Both the position numbers and the translations under genes were made by a program. The notes beneath the pieces were generated by a model. The model did no database searches, was not told the origin of the DNA, and saw nothing but the letters and a program-made list of their open reading frames with translations. From Ulota crispa (Eukaryota; Streptophyta; Bryopsida; Orthotrichales; Orthotrichaceae), in the NCBI GenBank assembly GCA_963920765.1, contig OY987252.1, positions 2,465,966-2,529,965 of the forward strand: DNA of 64,000 nt, in the 5' to 3' direction. Shown one piece after another: positions 47,856-57,930 of this stretch. How positions within the stretch are numbered: position 1 is the stretch's first letter; the number at the start of each line of letters is the position of its first letter.

Positions 47856-48098
47856 TCACAAAATTGTGCAAATTAGAATTGAGGATTTAGTATTGAGAGG
47901 AGGTTAGTGTGCTAGAAGAGAGCTACAACATCACTTGATAACTTTTGTAAAGAGAGGCCATAACTATTGTAAGTTGTCACCCATCTCTAGAGGTGGGTGA
48001 TAAAGTTATCATGCCTTATAACTTCCAAAAGTGGTTGAGTTATGCAGTGGACCGAGCAAAACTTATTGGGTGGGAAATAGCTAGGATTGACACCTACT

Positions 48099-49936
48099 AA
48101 TATGGTGGTTTTCTATTGTGAAAAGCTCTATTGTTCATGCCACAACTTTTAAACAAACTTAAAATGCATTTGGTTTCGAACTTCAAACACATTTAAAATA
48201 TAAATTTTCACACATCTAACATACCATTTAGGTGAAGATTAGACTATAATATTCAAGGAATACAAGATATGCATATTGTTATATGTGTACCAAAAGACTT
48301 TACGTGTCATTACTAAGTTCAATTTACTTGTTTTAGAAAGGTCAAGATAGAAGGCCATGGAATTTGCCACAATTCTAACAAGGATCAATCACTTAATTTT
48401 AAGGGCAGGTTAACTCTTGGGCGCCACAGCAATGGAATCCTGTTGCTCTAAATCAAAAAAAAAGATATTCAACACAAGTTTGACTGTTATGAACTTTGGA
48501 TTAGTAAGTGAAAATTGTTGAGGCTAGTCCCTTTTTGCAGCACAAGCCATCTTTGCTCCGTTCCTACGGTAACTTTTTGTGGATCTTGTTTTTCATAATT
48601 TGGTGTCTATTTCTATAGAAACATCCTCTAATCCCCAAATGCCTATTCAAAAGCTAGGCACATAGAGGTTAAAGAACAAAACTCCCAACTATAATCATGA
48701 ACAATAAATAGCTCCACTTTAGTTGAAATGGGTCTAACAAACATCACAATGAGCTTGAAAATCCCAAATTTTTGTGAGATTAGACAAACAAAAATATGCA
48801 TTGAGCAATCTAAACCCAATTATTGCATAGAGAAATAACTAGAGTACACTGTTTACAATAACAAAAACAAGAGCTTCTAAAACTCTTTAACCCTTAAGCA
48901 CAAGGTAGGTGATTGTAGACTATCTTCACTATAGCTCAATGAACAAGAAGTGCTGGCATTTAGTTACGACCTGGCCAATTTTTTTTAAGAATTTCCAAAC
49001 AAGATAGAAGGGTTTAGGATGAGGTACCGAGTAGGATGAAGAAGTTTTGGCAATTCAACTGGGTAGGATACAAAATTTTTGGCAATTTGATTAGTTATAG
49101 TAACATTATTTTGGCTATTTACCTTTTCAATTTTTTGTTTTTAACAGGCAGCCAAGCCAAGTAGAGGTATGCCAAAAATTTTGGACTAGGGAGGGGAGGC
49201 ACTAGGCAGGGGAGCTGGCAATTATTGGTCACCAGTGGTGACAAAACTCACCATGTAGACAACTAGACAAAAACCGCAGTGCCGCACGGTTGGCACAATT
49301 AGCATTCCTTCCAACTTCCAACGTACCTATAAGGTTTCTTGGTTTTCAGAGTGTACTTGCTTGTGGCTTGCGCTTGCTTTCACTCACTCACTATCTTTGA
49401 GCCCTGAGAGCATTCATTGACGCCATTGAGCATTCTATCAAGCTTTGAGATTTGGTTTGAGATTCAGCAAGGGAATTTGTTGGTGCATTTGGAGGAACAA
49501 TTGCTAGAGTGGCTTGCAACATTTGGACACTCGGTAAGCTAGCCTTGTGCATAAAATGTCACTTGATTTTTTATTTCAATGAGTGTTGTTTCTCCATACA
49601 TAATCCTAATCAACTTCTCCACTTCTGAAATTGTGAAATTTTGATCTTCAAGGATGGACACTTTGAACGAGAATTGTTGTCTAAGCTACATAATCATACA
49701 TTCATGCTCTAGTATTTGTTCTTTGCGCTGGCCTTAGGCTCTCACCTTGCTATCTTGTGTGATTAGAATTCTCGTATTCCACTGCTATCTTTGACAATTG
49801 AGTGCCAAAATTATGTACTGCAAAGTATGGATATTGTGGTAGTATGGGATGGAGATTCTTGTAAAGCAAAGCAAGGGTCACAATATTTAGGATTGGGATT
49901 AGTTTAGTCCTCCATCAAGATCATTGAAGCTGAGAA
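48099..49936. other. Mostly unassigned; possible 263-bp TTAA element at 48410-48672
   Basis: TTAACTCTTGGGCGCC (48410) and, inverted, TTAACCTCTATGTGCC (48672) could be poorly matched ends of another TTAA element; support is weak. A further TTAACCCTTAAGCACAAGG near 48888 has no partner. The segment at 49300-49560 is less AT-rich and ends at a GTAAGC donor-like site, possibly a transcribed leader of the following hAT region. Confidence 0.3.
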
Positions 49937-50212
49937 TGGACATGGAATTGGAGGCATCTTGTCTCAAGCATGTTGTTCATACCATGAATAATCTAATCAT
50001 ATCTTTGATATCTCCTCCTTTGACTGTTGTAGCACTTCATGTACTTGGTGAAATTGACCAAGATAGTGTTAACTAAGAGCATTGAATTTTTGTTTGTGTT
50101 GCAGCTTGTGGTTATGATTTACAATCTCAACTTGTGGGTGCATATCAATTGGTAAATCTAGCAACAAGATCAGGTGTATTCCTTGACACTGCATTTCTTA
50201 TTGCCGGGAATG
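49937..50212 (+). pseudogene. Exon-like fragments of an unrecognised gene
   Basis: 49937-50077 is an open frame starting with ATG (LEASCLKHVVHTMNNLI, SPPLTVVALHVLGEIDQD) ending in a stop. 50105-50212 is flanked by TTGCAG on the left and GTAGTG on the right and reads GYDLQSQLVGAYQLVNLATR then SGVFLDTAFLIAGNE in one frame, which is very protein-like. The two could belong to one spliced gene. I do not recognise the family. They precede a hAT-derived gene, so capture by that element is possible. Confidence 0.4.
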
Positions 50213-50946
50213 AGGTAGTGTGCTTTAAACGCAACCTTCTCATATAAAGTGTTTTGTAGTTTAGGAATGGAGATGAAGTGGTCTTGAATGGACCTCTTTA
50301 TGTCATAGAAAGAAAGGTGTATGTTATTGCAAGAGTCAATCATATTTGTTGCTTTCTCTTCATCTCTTCACTAGTTGCATGGAAACTGTTTATGGGAGAC
50401 CAAGAGTCACAAATAGGAACTTTAAAAATTCATCAATAATTAAATAATGCTTCAAAAAACATGAAAAAAACTGTGTTAAATTTGACATTCATTTTTCTTT
50501 GTCTAAAAATCACACAAAAATCTTGTTATCTTGAGAAGTCCATGAACAAGTTAAACTAGCCCTTAAAGTGACATTTTCAGAGCATACTATCTCAGAGCTA
50601 GGAGAATACTACATTACAGCCAAAAGAACACTACCTTAGAGTCGAGTGAATACAACACCAGGAAGAAGCATAATACAAAACCAAGTATGACCCTAAACCA
50701 CTTTTCTTTCTTTGTTTGAGCCTTTTGTGCAATTTGTGCTTGAGGTTTTTGATCAAATATAGCTTCTTTGATTTATTTAAGATTTTATGTTTTATTGGTT
50801 GGTTTAATGTTTGTAAGTTTGATGTGTTTAGATTTCTTCTCAACTAAAATTGAATAATTTTGCTCTAAAGTGAGTTTTCTTACCTAAATTTCTTCATATT
50901 TGAATAGATTTTTTACTTTGGAAATGTGTTGGCTTTTTATGTATAG
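50213..50946. other. No recognised feature
   Basis: AT-rich sequence between the exon-like fragments and the hAT gene; the minus-strand frame 50843-50631 is low complexity. Confidence 0.3.
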
Positions 50947-52311
50947 ATGGCTAAATGCCAAAGGTCTATAAGGGACCATTATTTTGCAAAGTCAAAGGAA
51001 GCAAAAGTTGTAGAATTACTCTCTTCAGCATCTGAGAGCTCTTTTCAGCCTTGAAGCTAGTTCTTCAGGCACTAGCTGAGCTCCTCCTTCAGATGCATAG
51101 ATTGCACAAAGCCAATGGAAGGAGTAGTGGAGCATTCAATTTGATTGACTCCATTTCTCTTCAGACATTGGAAAAGTTTTCTATAAAGTGTGTAGGGACA
51201 AGGGGGGCCGTTCAACATATGCCAAAGAGGGCTCTAGAAATTTGAAAGTGAGTGCTTTCTAGGACCACGCGCGGTCCAATGAACATAGACAATTAGTTTG
51301 GGCATTGCAATGTGAAGGGAAGGTTATGGAGAAGGCAATCCTCTAAGGACAAAAGGCTTCTAATGAGGCGATGGCTTCATTTTTTTGAGCAGCATACTTT
51401 TTAGGGAGGCAATCCTTACTCTATTCCAAATTCCCTTCTTTGTGCAAGTTGTTGGTGAGTTTCAAAGCTCCAATGACTTTATCTGTGTACCACAATGAGA
51501 AAGCATGTGCTGACTTCATCTTGTTCATTTCTCTTGCAATTGAGAAGAAATTTTTTAATTAGGTTTGAGATTCTCCATTTTATGGGGTTATGATTGAAGA
51601 ATCCACAGATACCAGTGTAACAAGGCACCTTGTTGTTTTTGCGACCAATATTGAGAATGGTCTACTTGTCACTATCTTTTTGGGTTTGTTGCAGATAGAA
51701 AGCGGCAAAAAAGATGCAATTGTGATTTACAAAACCTTGATTTCACAACTTTGAAAGTGGGGGCTAGACTTGTGCAAATTCGTTGGATTTGGCAGTGATG
51801 GCGCTACCACCATGGTGGGCGCTCAAAATGTAGTGGCTACACAAATCAAGCTATAGGTAAATCCATACCTTTTAGTGTGTCACTGCGTTGCACATTGAAT
51901 GAACTTGGCGGCTTGGGATATTGCAAAGGCACCAAATTGTAAGGTGATTTCTTCTTAGGTTAACTCTTTGCTGAATTCAGTTGCTGCCTTTTTTAACAAG
52001 TCTAGTAAGCACAAGTTTGTGCTTATCTCCTTGCAAGAAGAGTTGTTTGCACTAGTAGAAAATTTGATAGAAAATCAACGGAATTTCAACTCAAAAATAT
52101 TAATTTCATTTGTTGATTTGGTCAAGTTGATTTGACTACTTTTAAACAAGAGTTTGTAGTTTTTCTGTTGATTTTTGTTGTTTCTTTGTTGTTTTCTATT
52201 AAGTTTTGCTCAACTTTCTGTTAATTTTTATTGTTAATTTTTGGTTTTTATAAATATATTTTTTCATGATTTTTGTTTTTTTAAACCATGCACTGAAAAA
52301 ATAAAAGTAAA

Positions 52312-52466
52312 ATGTGGACCCCGGTAGGCGGTGCAGCTGCCAAGCAATGCCTGAGCCTGGAGCCCCAACTACAGGCGCCGGGGCTAGGGGTCAAATTCCA
52401 AACCTCAAGCCTCCTACTGGTGGTCCTTGTCTCAATCCACACAACCACTAGGCCACTCTCATGCTC
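52312..52466 (-). mobile_element. Possible tRNA-derived SINE inside the CACTA element
   Basis: A GC-rich island in a very AT-rich element. On the minus strand it begins GGCCTAGTGGTTGTGTGG (A-box-like) and about 40 bases later has GAGGTTTGGAATTTGACC (B-box-like), then CCCCGGCGCCTG, and ends near TTTTACTTTTATTTTTTC. Boxes are imperfect, no target duplication was found. Confidence 0.4.
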
Positions 52467-53143
52467 ATAAGTACACTAGGAGAAACAAAATTCTATTTGT
52501 ACACTACATTTGAATACTTTTAGTTCTTTTGCAAAGTCCGTAGACTTTGGAGACTATTTTGGCCTTGTAGAGGATTTTTTTTCAAAAAACTCAAAATAAA
52601 GAAAAGTTGGTCAGTGTAGTCTACTTTCACTTACAATAATTTTTTTCAGATTTCAGATCTTTAATTAGAAGTTACAAGCAAAAAGCAAAGAAGGTGTTCA
52701 GAAATTTTAAAAAATAATTTGTTTCCAATCATGTGATTTTTTTTTATAACTTTTGATTGAATTCATATATAAATCTTGAAAAAAATGCTGGAATTGAAGA
52801 TTGGTTTCATTTCTAAATTTTTTTTAGTTTTATTTTTTTGAAAACAAAACTCTTATTAGGTTAAAATAGACTTCATAGTTTGCTAGCTTCAAAAAACATC
52901 AAATTTTGAATTGTTATGGAATTAAAAAATAATAATCATATAATCAAAATTTGAAAGTATCCAAAATATTAAGAAATATTCTATAATATTCTATAATATT
53001 TTGAAGATTTTTGAATCTTTTTTAAAGATTCCAAAAATATTTTATAAAATTCTAATTTTTTTTGCTCATGTGATTCATAAAAGAAAGGGAAATACTAAAA
53101 ATGCACTTTGGATGTTTCAAAATATTAAATTTCCCATTCATAA

Positions 53144-53148
<5 letters not shown>

Positions 53149-53174
<26 letters not shown>
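53149..53174. repeat. (TA)n microsatellite
   Basis: Thirteen TA units in the CACTA interior. Confidence 0.9.
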
Positions 53175-54595
53175 ATTCAGAGTATCAACTTTATTCCTAT
53201 TATTTTGAGATCATACCAAAAATGCTCTTTTATTTTGAAATAGCAAATATACTCTTGTGGTATTTGGAATACAAAAATTATCTTGGGATTTATGTAAGAA
53301 TATCAATTAAACTATACCCTTAGTTATTTTTGAGGCTATTGCAAGTTCCCATAATTCACTTTTTTTTATTAAAATTTATTGTAACTACTAGAATGACAAT
53401 GAAAATTACTAAAAATAGAGGTAAGTTAATTGCAAACTCAATTTTATAGTCAAGTTGTTCAAACTTTTTGTAGGATTTCTGCATATATATTTATAATTGC
53501 AAAAACTATTGCATCTAGTGCATAGTGATTCTTATTTTAAAATACAATATTTAAAATAGAATTGCACTAAAGAGGTACAAAAAAACTAGAGGTATTTATG
53601 GTATTTTCAAAATAAGTGTAAAGATTAATTGGTATTTTTACACAAAACTAAAGGTAGATTTTTTTTTTCAAATTACACAAAGATTTATTTGATAATGTAA
53701 AATAGTTGAAGAGCATTTTTAGTATTCTCCTAGTGTATTAGAGGCATTGTTGATATTTTTGCAAGAAGCCAAGGGTATTTTTGATACTTTTAATCTTTGA
53801 AGGACATGTATGATTTTTTGAAATAATTGAGGGGCATCTTTTATATTTTTTCATAAAGAAATTTCAATATTTAAAATAACAAATATTGTATTTTTTATAT
53901 ATTTTGTTGAATTAATGAAGTTGTGTAGAAATAGTGTGATCAACAGAAAACTATTGATTTTTTGTTGTTTTGTTCTGTCCAAAAGTGTCCAGATCAACAA
54001 AAGGCTGTTAATTTTTGTTGTTTTGGTCATGTTTTTAGTGGACTTTAAAAGCTACAAATATTAAACCACATCAAATTGTGAAAAATGAAGAAAAGAGCCA
54101 CACTCAAATTTCTAAAAGATTCTAGTTTTCTTGAAAACTTTTTTTTTTCTTCAAAACTTCAAAACATTTTCACGTAATCCAAAAAGATTCTAGAAAAATT
54201 TCAAAAACAATCCAAACTATTCTAATAGTTTTTTATGAAAAATTATTTTAAAGTATTTTAATGAATTACAAAAAGATTCTAAAACAATTCTAATTGAATC
54301 TAAGAGATTCTATTTTTATAAAGATTTTGAAGTCTTTTAACAAATTTCATAATTAAAGATTTCAAAAAGATTTTCAAAGATACCAAAGAAGATTCTCATA
54401 GATTCCAAAAAGATTTTCAAAGATTCTCAAATATCCTCAAAGATTCTCAAAGACTCTTAGAGATTCTCAAAGAATCTTTAAAAATTTGTAAAGATTCTCT
54501 AATATTCTTAAATATTCTTAAAGGATTTTCAAATATTGTCAAAGATTCTTAAAATTTCCAATAAGATTCTTAAAGATTCTCAAAAGATTTGCAGA

Positions 54596-54730
54596 GATTT
54601 TCATAGATTCTCATAGATTTTTATAGATTTTCATAGATTCTCATAGATTCTCATAGATTCTCATAGATTCTCATAGATTCTCATAGATTCTCATAGATTC
54701 TCATAGATTCTCATAGATTCTCATAGATTT
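54596..54730. repeat. Decamer array TCATAGATTC, ~13 units
   Basis: Tandem TCATAGATTC, nine or more units perfect, in the right subterminal part of the CACTA element. Degenerate inverted units (AAGAATCTAT) occur at the matching place in the relative at 28746. The position suits an expanded transposase-binding site; that role is inference. Confidence 0.85.
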
Positions 54731-56200
54731 TTAATGCTTTCTAAAATATTCTCAAAAGATTTCCAAAAGATTTCCAAAGATTCCCAAAAGATTTCAAAAT
54801 TTCTGTTGATTTAGATAATGGTGTCCAAATCAATAGAACATATTTAGTTTTTTACAAAATTTTGTTAAATTAGTCAATTAGCGTGGGCAAGTGCCCAAAT
54901 CAACAAGAAATTGTTGATTTTTTGTTATTTTGGAGAGAGTTTTCTACTAGTGTTGATGCAAAATGAATTATGAAACGCTACCATAAGATTAGGTGGTTAA
55001 GTAGGTGGCAAGTTGTCACAACTCTTTGTAATTCATTAGAGTCCGTGCTCTATTTTCTCCAAGATGTGCTAAATAAGGATTTGGCTGAAGCTGCTCCTAT
55101 CTTAGCTAAGTTGTCACAATTCAGATTCATTTATGTTTTGTATTTTCTTGCTGACATCTTGCATTTGTTGACTATATTGTCAAAAGTTTTTCAAGGTAAG
55201 TTTGTGGATGTTACCACCGTAGGTAGCATAGTGCGCTTGGAGATTGTGCACATTCAAATGTTGTTTGTTTTCGAAACTACCAATTTGAATGCATACACAT
55301 TCAACAAAGCCACTGGGTATCACGCGCTTCCTGAGTATGGTCCTTTTGGGGGTCATCTGAGGAAGCTTGCAAGTGAGATCAGAGGGAACATGTTTCATGG
55401 TTTTGAAATGCAGCACTCTAGATTAGGAACTGATTTGGAGGAGGCTTTGCTTTTTTAGCATTCTTTTGCAGAGGCAGTTTGTGATATTTTGGAGGCACGG
55501 TTTTGTAACAATGCTGTCATTTCATGTTTTCAAATCCTTAACCCATCTACTCTACCATCTGAATAAGTAGATCTGCATAGTTGGGGTGTCACCGAATTAG
55601 AGACTTTGCCTACACTATATGGGTTTGATTGTTCACTTCTTGGTTTATCCTTTCCTTTGTTTCTTAATTTGTAGGCTTGTAAGCGGAAGTTTTTGTCCTT
55701 CAAATTGCAGTGTACAACTGAATGGGGGAACAAAAACTTCTGAGATTTGTGGGGTATGATCACATGGAATCATATCCTACAAACACATTACCCTAACTTA
55801 CTTGTCCTTGCAAAGATAGCTAGAGTGCAATGTGTTTCAACGGCTACTTGTGAGAGGGCTATTAGCGTCCAAAACTTGATAAAATCTCAAGTTTGTAATA
55901 AGTTGGGAAGTAAAAACTTGGAAGCATTACTTAGAGTAACTTTAGAAGGACTTGAGGAGTATGATGATATACTCCAAGATGCTATTCTCTTGTGGAAGAG
56001 TGACACAAAATACAAACTCCTTTATGCTAACCCATCTACTTATTTGTCTTCTCTACCCACAAGTCCTAGTGCAAGCAAGACATCTTCTTCATTTGAAAAT
56101 GTACATGACCAAGAAACACCATTGTTTTAGCTTGTGATGATTTGTGTGGCATTGCATTTTGTATTTGTGTCAATGTGGTTTTGATTGTTATGAATGGTGT

Positions 56201-56300
56201 TTCTTGGGCATGTTGTACTAATTTTGGGCATGTTGTACTAATTTTGGGCATGTTGTACTAATTTTGGGCATGTTGTACTACTTGTGGGCATGTTGTACTA
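56201..56300 (+). repeat. 20-bp tandem repeat, 5 units
   Basis: Unit ATTTTGGGCATGTTGTACTA at 56201, 56221, 56241, 56261 and 56281, followed by a partial unit, about 70 bp after the hAT stop codon. Nearly perfect, so recent. Confidence 0.95.
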
Positions 56301-56309
56301 CTGGTTGTA

Positions 56310-56392
56310 CTAATGGTGGGTAGGAATCCCTGGCCCTAAATTGGTAGGGGCAATGCCGGGTTCAAATCCAACCAAGGATAATGCAAAAAAAA
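56310..56392 (+). mobile_element. Possible SINE or tRNA-like remnant
   Basis: A perfect B-box-like GGGTTCAAATCC at 56358-56369, an A-box-like TGGCCCTAAATTGG about 30 bases earlier, and an A-run after GATAATGC. Too short and irregular for a functional tRNA. Confidence 0.35.
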
Positions 56393-56926
56393 CTATAACT
56401 GACCCATATCACAAAGTTAAGGAAATTTTCCTAATGGAAATTGGTATTGGCGGCAACGCCACTGGGAGAAAAATAAGACTTTGGGAAATGGACCGATAAA
56501 ACTTTCAACCTTTTGGCACACTTCTGGAGAAATTTTTAAAAACCGAAGCAACGGAATCTTTTTTGGAAACCTAGTGATTTTCATATAAAACTTCCCAGAT
56601 TGTGCTATAGCTTCAACAATGTTTTCAAAGGTGGAAACCAATAGTATTATTTCTAAAGGTTGGAAAGGTCAACAATACTTGCTGACCTCATGAAAATTGC
56701 AATAAGGGCAACTTGGGACCTAACATCGTGGCTTTGAATTTTCTCACAATGAGTTATCCAAAAAAATGAGTGCATTTGGGGAGGGTGTTCTTTTTGCCAT
56801 CCACAATGGATTGTGTGTTTACAATCACTTTTGAAAAAAAATCAGATGAAAAACGGCGTTTGTCTATCGCACAAAAGATTTTTTTTGGGCTAGAGGACAA
56901 AGAACATCCTTTACAACATTTAGGGA
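56393..56926. other. No recognised feature
   Basis: Opposed open frames at 56641-56417 (minus), 56770-57006 (plus) and 56984-56754 (minus) show no motif. Confidence 0.3.
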
Positions 56927-57842
56927 TTAACCCTTTAACGACCACACCCATTTTCACAAAATCCACTGTTAACAAGGGTTGCAAGCTTAGATTTGGAATT
57001 GACTAAAATTTGAATCCATTTTCAATAATCCAACTGTACAAATGGGAAGTACACCTTGTTTATTGTAAAGCACCAAAATTTTAGCTAGATCTATTGTTGG
57101 AGGAGAAATATTATAATGATTGAGTGAGCAATATGCAGAAAATCTCTTGTGTTTCATTCTTGTATAGTTTTGAATGTTAACCTTTCATGCAAGCTTTGAT
57201 TGAGGAGAGCCTTACATTTCTAGAAAGCAAGGTTTCCCACCTTTCCAACAAGACTAGTTTCACACAAAATAGACAAAAATAGCAATCACAAGGTGTAGCT
57301 AAGTGGACAAAAAGGGTCAAAAAACCCACTTTCTTTGCTACCCTAAAACGATTCTACAAGAAATTTGATAATTATTCTAGATCATCCAATTGGTGAAAAC
57401 AATCAAGAATTGGCCTTAAATGTAGGATGACAAATTTTAAAGCCAAAATGACAACAACATTTCAATAGATCTTCAAATACTACAATTATATTACTACTGT
57501 ATATGAAAACAATACAAGCATATTTCTTAAGCAATTTGAATTTTTTTAGAATTGTGCAATTGAAATTTGACATTCTTGCATACTTGATGTATTGTGTTGT
57601 TGCTTTGATCCATCTTTGACAAAAATTGGATACGTATTTTGAAGCCATGCTGTATAAACACCATTATTTGTCAACTCACATACCCAATTGCATTGTAATT
57701 GTTATTTTTTAGATGGATGCAAAATTCTTGTGATCACATGCGTACTTCAAGACCAAATTCCAAATTATTGAGCGATTTCAACCACAGGCCAAAAACCACT
57801 CCCAGCGACCAAAATATGGTCACGTGGTCCTTCAAGGGTTAA
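56927..57842. mobile_element. TTAA-ended TIR element, family T3 (916 bp)
   Basis: Ends TTAACCCTTTAACGACCAC and, inverted, TTAACCCTTGAAGGACCACG, with continuing partial match. No coding capacity. It ends 88 bp past the stop codon of the TPR/J-domain gene, so it probably forms part of that gene's 3' UTR or lies just beyond its poly(A) site. Confidence 0.7.
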
Positions 57843-57930
57843 CAAGACCAAAACTCATGCTTGAATGCCAAAACCAACATCAATGGAATCTTAAATATCT
57901 CACAAGACAGCAAACCAAAACAAAAATCTA

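Larger units (their letters stand above)
47099..48098. mobile_element. 1000-bp TIR element carrying inverted minisatellite arrays
   Basis: Ends AGTGGGTGTCAA and, inverted, TTGACACCTACT, with looser matching over the next ten bases; AAT flanks both sides (47096-47098 and 48099-48101). The left interior (about 47314-47590) holds about 12 units of a 22-bp repeat (GATATTAAAGAGGTYRAGAG), and the right interior (about 47705-47855) holds six or seven units of the same motif in the opposite direction (CTCTTTAATATCAC, CTCTTTGATATCA). A 3-bp duplication fits CACTA or PIF/Harbinger groups; the ends match neither canonical form, so class is open. Confidence 0.65.
52050..54952. mobile_element. 2903-bp non-autonomous CACTA element, TTG target duplication
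   Basis: Perfect 13-bp ends, CACTAGTAGAAAA and its inverse, flanked by TTG at 52047-52049 and 54953-54955. Subterminal regions are rich in GTTGATTTTTTGTTG-type words in both orientations, as expected for transposase-binding sites. No transposase gene is seen; the interior holds a SINE-like insert and a decamer array. It sits inside the hAT-like gene and is younger. A decayed relative is at 28746-30150. Confidence 0.9.
50947..56130 (+). pseudogene. hAT-derived ZNF862-like transposase gene, split by a CACTA element
   Basis: The N-terminus (MAKCQRSIRDHYFAKSKEAK, from 50947) is followed, after frame shifts, by one frame from about 51270 to 52049: FPSLCKLLVSFKA, YGVMIEESTDTSVTRHLVVF (DUF4371-like block with the catalytic-type D/E-x-STD), KFVGFGSDGATTMVG and VCHCVAH. 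After the 2.9-kb insertion the same frame resumes: KIRWLSRWQVVTTL, YGPFGGHLRKLASEIRGNMF (54970-55458), then the hAT C-terminal dimerisation block ARVQCVSTATCERAISVQN (55747-56130). Removing the insertion and one TTG copy keeps the frame unchanged. The interruptions in this frame are single stop codons (TAA, TAG, TGA) consistent with C-to-T or G-to-A changes. No terminal inverted repeats were found. Inactive. Confidence 0.85.

Noticed and set aside
56310-56392. tRNA gene
   Set aside because: There is a good B-box-like sequence but no acceptor stem or anticodon arm could be built; a SINE or tRNA-like remnant is more likely.
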